A stretch of DNA of 25,816 bases from Desulfobacteraceae bacterium (GTDB lineage Bacteria; Desulfobacterota; Desulfobacteria; Desulfobacterales; Desulfobacteraceae), in assembly GCA_022712835.1 (NCBI GenBank), contig JAFLJU010000018.1, forward strand, positions 1-25,816, given 5' to 3'. The position numbers were made by a program, and so were the translations under genes. Positions 21,683-25,816 of this stretch are shown here, in pieces; within the stretch, counting starts at the first letter, position 1; each line of letters opens with the position of its first letter. The notes beneath the pieces were generated by a model. It saw only the letters and a list, made by a program, of their open reading frames with translations, made no database searches and had not been told where the DNA came from.

Positions 21683-22999
21683 TCAGTACATAAGATTGGG
21701 CAAAAACAGGATGATGGAAGGAAATGTAATCAGGATGATAACCCCCACGATGACGGCAATGAGAAAGGGGAATATGCCCTTGAAGATTTTTTCCAGGGGG
21801 ATCTCTTCTTTCAGTACGTTTTTGGCCACCCCGTAGACAACGTAGACATTGATGCCCACAGGCGGGGTGATAACTCCCATTTCAGTGACCATGACAATGA
21901 TGATCCCGAACCAGATGGGATCAAAGCCAAGCTCCATGACCACTGGGAAAAAAATGGGCACGGTCAGGGTGACAAAGGCCAGGGCATCCATGAAGCAGCC
22001 GCCTATGAAATAAATCCCGATGATCACCCCCATGACAAGTACTGGGGACATTTCAAGCCCGCTTACCCATCCAGCGATTTCAAAGGGGATCCTTGTTACG
22101 GCTAAAAATTTGCCGAAGATCACGGCACCTGCAATGAGCATGAGCACCATGCAGGAGGTTCTCAGGGTTTCCATCAGGGATTTGACAAAGCCCTGCCAGG
22201 TGATCTGGCGCCGGACAAGGGCGATGACCAGCATGAAAAAGGCTCCCAGGGCAGCCGCTTCCGTGGGGGTAAAAAGTCCGATGAAAATCCCGCCGATGAC
22301 CAGGGTGAAGACAACGAGGGTTTCTCCCAGACCCAAGAGGGCCTTGAGTTTTTCCGACCAGGCAAATCGTTCTCCGGGAGGGCCTTGTTCCGGGGAGATC
22401 CGGCATCTGATGTAGATGCAGACGATAAAGAGCAGTGTCACCAGAAGGGCAGGGAAAATTCCGGCCACAAACAGGGCGCCAATGGATTGTTCCGTGAGGA
22501 TTCCGTAGATGATCAGAACAACTGAAGGGGGCATGATCATGCCGATGCCGCCACCCGAGGCCACGGATCCTGTGGCAAGTTCATCATCATAACCGTATCG
22601 TTTCATTTCAGGCAGGCCAACAGTGGCCATGGTGGCTGCCGTGGCCGGACTGGATCCGCAGACGGCTCCAAAGGCGGTGCAGGCGGTAACCGTTGCCATG
22701 GCAAGGCCGCCCCTTACGCTGCCCATGAACTTATAGCCGGCGTCATAGAGCCGTTTGCTGATGCCGGAGTTAAATCCCAGCTGACCCATGAGGATGAACA
22801 AGGGAATGGTGGTCAAATCATAGGAGTCAAATGTTTCATAGATGTTCCTGGAGAGCAGAACCAGTCCGGCGTCTGGGCTGATCACGCAGGAGAAACCAAC
22901 AAAGCCCACTGATGCCATGACAAATGCCACAGGCATTCGCGTAAGGAACATGAGAATCATAATAATAATACCGGAGATGCCAATAAAAGTTGGGCTCAT
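21683..22999 (-). CDS. dctM: TRAP transporter large permease (DctM)
   Basis: A 438-residue membrane protein with about twelve membrane helices, the normal DctM length. Family features include the glycine-rich GGLAMATVTACTAFGAVCGS segment near 97-116, GGGIGMIMPPS near 148-158, and GLFTPTEAAALGA near 244-256. It is the channel subunit of the tripartite sodium- or proton-driven importer that works with DctQ and the periplasmic DctP protein. Its start overlaps the dctQ stop by 4 bp (ATGA), and the operon ends at the bidirectional terminator just downstream. Substrate specificity is set by DctP and cannot be read here; organic acids are usual. Confidence 0.95.
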   Translation of the reverse strand: MSPTFIGISGIIIMILMFLTRMPVAFVMASVGFVGFSCVISPDAGLVLLSRNIYETFDSYDLTTIPLFILMGQLGFNSGISKRLYDAGYKFMGSVRGGLAMATVTACTAFGAVCGSSPATAATMATVGLPEMKRYGYDDELATGSVASGGGIGMIMPPSVVLIIYGILTEQSIGALFVAGIFPALLVTLLFIVCIYIRCRISPEQGPPGERFAWSEKLKALLGLGETLVVFTLVIGGIFIGLFTPTEAAALGAFFMLVIALVRRQITWQGFVKSLMETLRTSCMVLMLIAGAVIFGKFLAVTRIPFEIAGWVSGLEMSPVLVMGVIIGIYFIGGCFMDALAFVTLTVPIFFPVVMELGFDPIWFGIIIVMVTEMGVITPPVGINVYVVYGVAKNVLKEEIPLEKIFKGIFPFLIAVIVGVIILITFPSIILFLPNLMY

Positions 23000-23490
23000 T
23001 TTGTTTTCAACTCTCTTAATTTCTTGATATCGTGGACGATTGTCTCAAAAATGATCACAGAGAAAATCAACATACCGAATGCCAGTAGGTAAACAAGATA
23101 GTAGATGGGAAATTCCAGGTTCATGGAGACTTCACCGGTTCTTTGGATATCCTCGGCATAGAGAAACATCTGCCAGGAGACCAAGCTGAAAAGGATCAGG
23201 CTTAAGGTCCGGGTGAAAATGTCGATGCAGATCTGGGCTTTTTGGGACAGGAGCCGTACCAGTATTTCAACTCCCACATGGCCCTCCACCTTATAGGTAT
23301 AGGGCAGGGCCGCAGCCACTACAATTGTTGCCAGAAAGCCGATCAGTTCCACTGATCCGAATATGGGGTGTTTGAAAAAACGGCCAATGACATCCACCAC
23401 CGTTAACAGCATCATACAGGTCAGGGCAACTCCACCGATCAGTTTTAGAAAACCTGAAAACCTGTCCAGCATCGTAAAAATCATTTTCAT
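22996..23490 (-). CDS. dctQ: TRAP transporter small permease (DctQ)
   Basis: A 164-residue four-helix membrane protein of the DctQ family. It carries the family hallmark VDVIGRFFKHPIFGSVEL, with conserved Asp, Arg and Glu, after the first helix, and a terminal pair of helices near FPIYYLVYLLAFGMLIFSVIIF. It joins DctM in the membrane and is needed for uptake. The frame also allows a start at 23526. ATG 23490 is preferred because AGGA lies 6 bp upstream, whereas the earlier ATG has no ribosome site. The stop overlaps the dctM start. An intercistronic hairpin separates it from dctP. Confidence 0.9.
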   Translation of the reverse strand: MKMIFTMLDRFSGFLKLIGGVALTCMMLLTVVDVIGRFFKHPIFGSVELIGFLATIVVAAALPYTYKVEGHVGVEILVRLLSQKAQICIDIFTRTLSLILFSLVSWQMFLYAEDIQRTGEVSMNLEFPIYYLVYLLAFGMLIFSVIIFETIVHDIKKLRELKTK

Positions 23491-23529
23491 GGGCAATCCT
23501 GATTTGTTTTTCGTTTGTAAGTCCATTGG

Positions 23530-23572
23530 CTTGTCCGATACCCAACCTGATTAGACTTAGGTATCGGACAAG
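23530..23572. repeat. Intercistronic hairpin between dctP and dctQ
   Basis: CTTGTCCGATACC (23530-23542) and GGTATCGGACAAG (23560-23572) form a perfect 13-bp stem with a 17-nt loop. On the transcribed minus strand it is not followed by a T run, so it is less like a terminator and more like an mRNA-stabilising or attenuating element. Such elements often keep the binding-protein message in excess over the permease message. Confidence 0.75.
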
Positions 23573-23589
23573 GGTTGTACCTAATTTCA

Positions 23590-24585
23590 TTACATATTTG
23601 TTTTGATAAATTCTACAACCGCTTTTCCATCGATTCCTTTTTTAGAGGCTTTTTCTATATATCCATCAATCACTGGCGTAACTGCTGCTTCCCATTTTTT
23701 GGATTCTTCTTCGGAAAGAGGGATCACTTTGCCGCCCTTGGATAAAAAGAATTCCATGCCCAGTTTATCGGCTTCATCCCAGGCCACACCATGTTTGATC
23801 GACCATTCTGCATTGATTTCCAGGATGACTTTTTGCTGGTCCGGCGTGAGGGCTGCCCATTTGTTTTTGTTCATGAATACGGCAAAGGTAGTGGTATAGG
23901 CGGTGGAAAAATTCTGGGTCATATTGTGAACCACTTCGCCCAGTTTCCAACCCTTGTTGGATTCAACCGGGTGGGCGGATCCATCAACAACTCCTTTTTG
24001 GAGCATCTGATAGCATTCTCTCATGGATTTGCCCACTGGAGACGCACCCAGGGCTTTTACAAGAAGTCCGCTGGTTCCGGTTCCCCTGATTTTGAGACCT
24101 TTGATTTCGTCAAGGTTGGAAACGGCTTGATCCCGGGTATGGATCAATCCGGGGCCATGGGCATGGACAAACATCATTTTGGTGTCATCAAATTCCTTGG
24201 GCTCAAATTTGTTTAATACGGCGTTGGCAACTGCTGTTGCCTGGACACCGCTAGAATAACCCAGGGGAAGATCAATGGCCGAAGCAACGGGAAAACGTCC
24301 CCTTGAATAGGCAAGCACTGTCATTCCGATATCTGCGATCCCCATAACAACTCCATCATAGGTTTGGGGTGCCTTGGTCAAAGTGCCGGCAGGAAAATAA
24401 TTAATGGTAATTTCTCCGCCAGTCCTTTTTTCGACTTCTTTGCACCAGCTTTCAGCCAATTGGCTTTGAATGTGGGTGGGAGGGAAAAAATTAGCGTAGG
24501 TGAGCTGGGTTTTTGCCGATGCGGTGACGGTAAACAATGAGCAAATGCAAAAAACGAATAAAGCCGGAATGGTGATCCTCTTCAT
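23590..24585 (-). CDS. dctP: TRAP transporter periplasmic solute-binding protein (DctP)
   Basis: A 331-residue DctP-family protein. Residues 1-24 are a Sec signal peptide ending TASA. The mature part has the two-domain solute-binding fold. The ligand-anchoring arginine is R167 in GLKIRGTGTSG, and the QMLQKGVVDGSAHP segment (about 193-206) is typical of the family. It captures a carboxylate-type ligand in the periplasm and delivers it to DctQM. AGGAGG sits at 24594-24599, a normal distance from the ATG. It is the first gene of the operon. The ligand cannot be predicted. Confidence 0.94.
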   Translation of the reverse strand: MKRITIPALFVFCICSLFTVTASAKTQLTYANFFPPTHIQSQLAESWCKEVEKRTGGEITINYFPAGTLTKAPQTYDGVVMGIADIGMTVLAYSRGRFPVASAIDLPLGYSSGVQATAVANAVLNKFEPKEFDDTKMMFVHAHGPGLIHTRDQAVSNLDEIKGLKIRGTGTSGLLVKALGASPVGKSMRECYQMLQKGVVDGSAHPVESNKGWKLGEVVHNMTQNFSTAYTTTFAVFMNKNKWAALTPDQQKVILEINAEWSIKHGVAWDEADKLGMEFFLSKGGKVIPLSEEESKKWEAAVTPVIDGYIEKASKKGIDGKAVVEFIKTNM

Positions 24586-24748
24586 CTTGTTGACCTCCTA
24601 AAAAGTGTGTAATGTTGCCAAACCTTACCTGGACCCTTGTTGTGAAAAGTTAAGACTTAATCGGGAACTATACCTCCTTTAAAATTTAACGTAATAACCA
24701 AGTGCAGATTAGTGCTATAATGTAACTATATATCAGCTATGGCTAATA

Positions 24749-24778
24749 ACTATATTTAAAAGGAAGAAACCCTGTCAA
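24749..24778 (-). promoter_or_regulatory. Sigma-70-type promoter for dctPQM
   Basis: On the minus strand TTGACA (24773-24778) and TATAGT (24749-24754) are separated by 18 bp, a near-consensus promoter pointing at dctP. It would start transcription near 24742 and leave a leader of about 155 nt. A 9-bp direct repeat TAACTATAT (24723-24731 and 24747-24755) overlaps the -10 element and the start region and may be a regulator site. Confidence 0.6.
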
Positions 24779-24817
24779 GGAAAAAATTGGGTTGGAAAAA
24801 GAAAAGTGGCCTAAAGA

Positions 24818-25010
24818 TAGTTGCCATATCAACTATGCTATGAAAACAATTGGTTATGCCAGATTTGGTATAAAGAAAAAGACCTGAATCTGTAATTACA
24901 ATATGGCTGCATGTTAGCCATGGACCCGGGTGTCTTTTTGTGGGGGGTTTGGGGGAGAATGAAAGGAATAAGGAAAACTCTAAAATAATTATTAGTTGAC
25001 TTATCAACTA
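24818..25010. promoter_or_regulatory. Two identical TAGTTG-N6-CAACTA palindromes upstream of dctP
   Basis: TAGTTG-N6-CAACTA occurs at 24818-24835 and again at 24993-25010, with centres exactly 175 bp apart. The nearer copy lies about 80-90 bp upstream of the inferred dctP start site, a typical activator position. A third dyad, ATGGCT-N7-AGCCAT, lies between them (24903-24921). No regulator gene adjoins the transporter, so the protein that binds is unknown. Confidence 0.55.
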
Positions 25011-25020
25011 ATAATTATTT
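24983..25020. terminator. 17-bp AT-rich hairpin, possible terminator for the phytochelatin-synthase-like gene
   Basis: A perfect 17-bp inverted repeat (24983-24999 and 25004-25020) has the 4-nt loop CTTA. Its inner part is one of the TAGTTG-N6-CAACTA palindromes. It lies about 140 bp past the stop of the minus-strand gene at 25161, with T-rich sequence on both sides. It may be a terminator, an operator or both. The low GC content makes it a weaker terminator than the one at 21639. Confidence 0.5.
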
Positions 25021-25160
25021 GGTTTTATGTACTAAGTCCTTAATTTCTTTTTTGTTTTTAAGTGTATGCTTACTAATATTATTCATTATAGATGACCTTT
25101 TATACTAAAAAGCCGAGCAGAATGGGAATAAAATGATGGGGGGGACGCTGGGTTTTGAAA

Positions 25161-25816
25161 TCAGGGAATATCAATATCCTGGGGCGGCAATTGGATATAA
25201 ATATACCCGCCCCGGCCGTAACCAAAATGGGTGAACACATAATTATAATTGCTTGCGATGCCTTTATAAAAGGTGTCAAAGCTGATTTGATAGGGATGGG
25301 GCTGGGAAGGGTCCACATCCAGAAGGGTGACCTTTCGGGTGGCTAGGTCAAAACCCCCCACCGGGGAAATATGGGGAATGTTTAACTCCCGGACAAAGCA
25401 GCCCTGGTCAAAGTGGGCAATGATCACACAATTGTCCTGGGTCTCAAATTGTTCCAGTCGTGATAGAAGACTTGCCCGGACGGCCTGGGCCTTTTTGCCC
25501 CCCTGGGCCTGGTAAATTTCAACCCGTTGATAGGGTATGCCATAGGCATTAAGGCTTGCTTTTACCACCTGACCCAGTACGGGAAGGGGAAGTCCTCGTC
25601 GGCCCTTATGCCCGCTGTCGCCCATGCGTTCTTTCCAATGGGCGCTTCTCACCGTTTCAAGGATTTCCTGCTGGGTGACGGGGGCATGGGGCAACCGGTT
25701 GGATTTTTTCAGAATAGCATTGACCACACAGACCACCGAGGCAACGGAACAGGAGGATTCGTGATATTGTTTGACATGATGGTCAAACAACCCGTCTTTT
25801 AATCGACTTCCCGAAA
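25161..25816 (-). CDS. Phytochelatin synthase-like papain-fold peptidase (partial, 5' end missing)
   Basis: The frame is open from the right edge to the stop at 25161, giving at least 217 residues; the true start is outside the window. A TTG at 25788-25790 could serve as a start, but coding continues upstream of it without a stop. Counting from that TTG, the catalytic triad is C14 in YHESSCSVASVV, H140 in PHISPVGGFD and D158 in TLLDVDPSQ. The 18-residue His-Asp spacing equals that of known phytochelatin synthases (for example His183/Asp201 in the Nostoc enzyme). Bacterial members mostly hydrolyse glutathione or its conjugates to gamma-Glu-Cys by removing Gly. Only the catalytic domain is visible, without the plant-type Cys-rich C-terminal part. 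Neighbours to the right are unseen. Confidence 0.85.
   Translation of the reverse strand, partial: SGSRLKDGLFDHHVKQYHESSCSVASVVCVVNAILKKSNRLPHAPVTQQEILETVRSAHWKERMGDSGHKGRRGLPLPVLGQVVKASLNAYGIPYQRVEIYQAQGGKKAQAVRASLLSRLEQFETQDNCVIIAHFDQGCFVRELNIPHISPVGGFDLATRKVTLLDVDPSQPHPYQISFDTFYKGIASNYNYVFTHFGYGRGGYIYIQLPPQDIDIP

Larger units (their letters stand above)
24586..25160. other. Non-coding control region between dctP and the next gene
   Basis: About 575 bp of AT-rich sequence without a credible gene. It holds the dctP leader and ribosome site, the promoter, the palindromes and the long hairpin described separately. The open frame at 24756-25007 (minus) overlaps the promoter and palindromes and looks random in composition. 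Confidence 0.65.

Noticed and set aside
21621..21836. Plus-strand open frame after the lyase
   Set aside because: It covers the bidirectional terminator and lies antisense to dctM.
24694..24718. Possible sigma-54 promoter (TAGCAC...TGCAC, minus strand) for dctP
   Set aside because: The invariant GG is AG and the spacing to GC is 9 and not 10 bp; the nearby TTGACA-N18-TATAGT fits better.
24756..25007. Minus-strand 83-residue open frame upstream of dctP
   Set aside because: It overlaps the inferred promoter and both palindromes, and has no recognisable domain or ribosome site.

Overview
The window reads like the chromosome of a strictly anaerobic, sulfate-reducer-type deltaproteobacterium (Desulfobacterales such as Desulfobacula, Desulfobacter or Desulfotignum are my best guess). 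The reasons are the moderate GC content, many multi-cluster Fe-S proteins, a sigma-54 two-component system, a PhsA/PsrA-type molybdoenzyme, a TauE/SafE-type exporter and a TRAP transporter. The assignment is inferred from gene content, not from a marker gene. No rRNA, tRNA, CRISPR array, phage gene or insertion sequence was seen.

Layout. (1) 1-318: 3' end of a TPR-like gene, convergent with an IclR regulator (329-1099, minus). (2) 1404-3599: a soluble PAS/hybrid histidine kinase followed by a stand-alone receiver protein. (3) 3622-7317, minus strand: a PEP-synthase-like protein with ATP-grasp and phospho-His domains but no recognisable PEP/pyruvate barrel, followed 15 bp later by an unusual dual-specificity phosphatase fused to a YkgJ-like cysteine domain. 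(4) 7318-7767: a regulatory gap with a near-consensus sigma-54 promoter. (5) 7768-20299: twelve tightly packed plus-strand genes. They encode a soluble Mo-bisPGD oxidoreductase, a four-cluster ferredoxin subunit, a NuoF-remnant/GltD flavoprotein, a small barrel-like protein, a CBS-pair protein, a NuoG/HoxU-like Fe-S protein, a small membrane protein, a TauE/SafE permease with a large extracytoplasmic domain, an EMC3/Oxa1-like membrane protein, a histidine-containing membrane protein, a membrane histidine kinase and a sigma-54 response regulator. (6) 20365-21591: a methionine gamma-lyase-type PLP enzyme. (7) 21683-24585, minus: a TRAP transporter (dctP, dctQ, dctM) separated from the lyase by a bidirectional terminator and preceded by a palindrome-rich control region. 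(8) 25161 to the right edge, minus: a phytochelatin-synthase-like peptidase whose 5' end lies outside the window.

The most interesting part is region 5. The molybdenum catalytic subunit belongs to the thiosulfate/polysulfide reductase branch but has no Tat signal and no NrfD/PsrC-type membrane anchor. Electrons would instead pass through soluble Fe-S proteins and an NAD(P)-binding flavoprotein, which suggests a cytoplasmic NAD(P)H-coupled complex. The flavoprotein and the NuoG-like subunit share an identical CxxCN-x28-CxxC tail, which suggests a common docking or metal site. The same gene run ends with a sensor kinase and a sigma-54 activator, while its first gene has a -24/-12 promoter. That points to a self-contained regulated module. 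Its substrate cannot be read from the sequence; a reduced or intermediate sulfur compound is the best guess.
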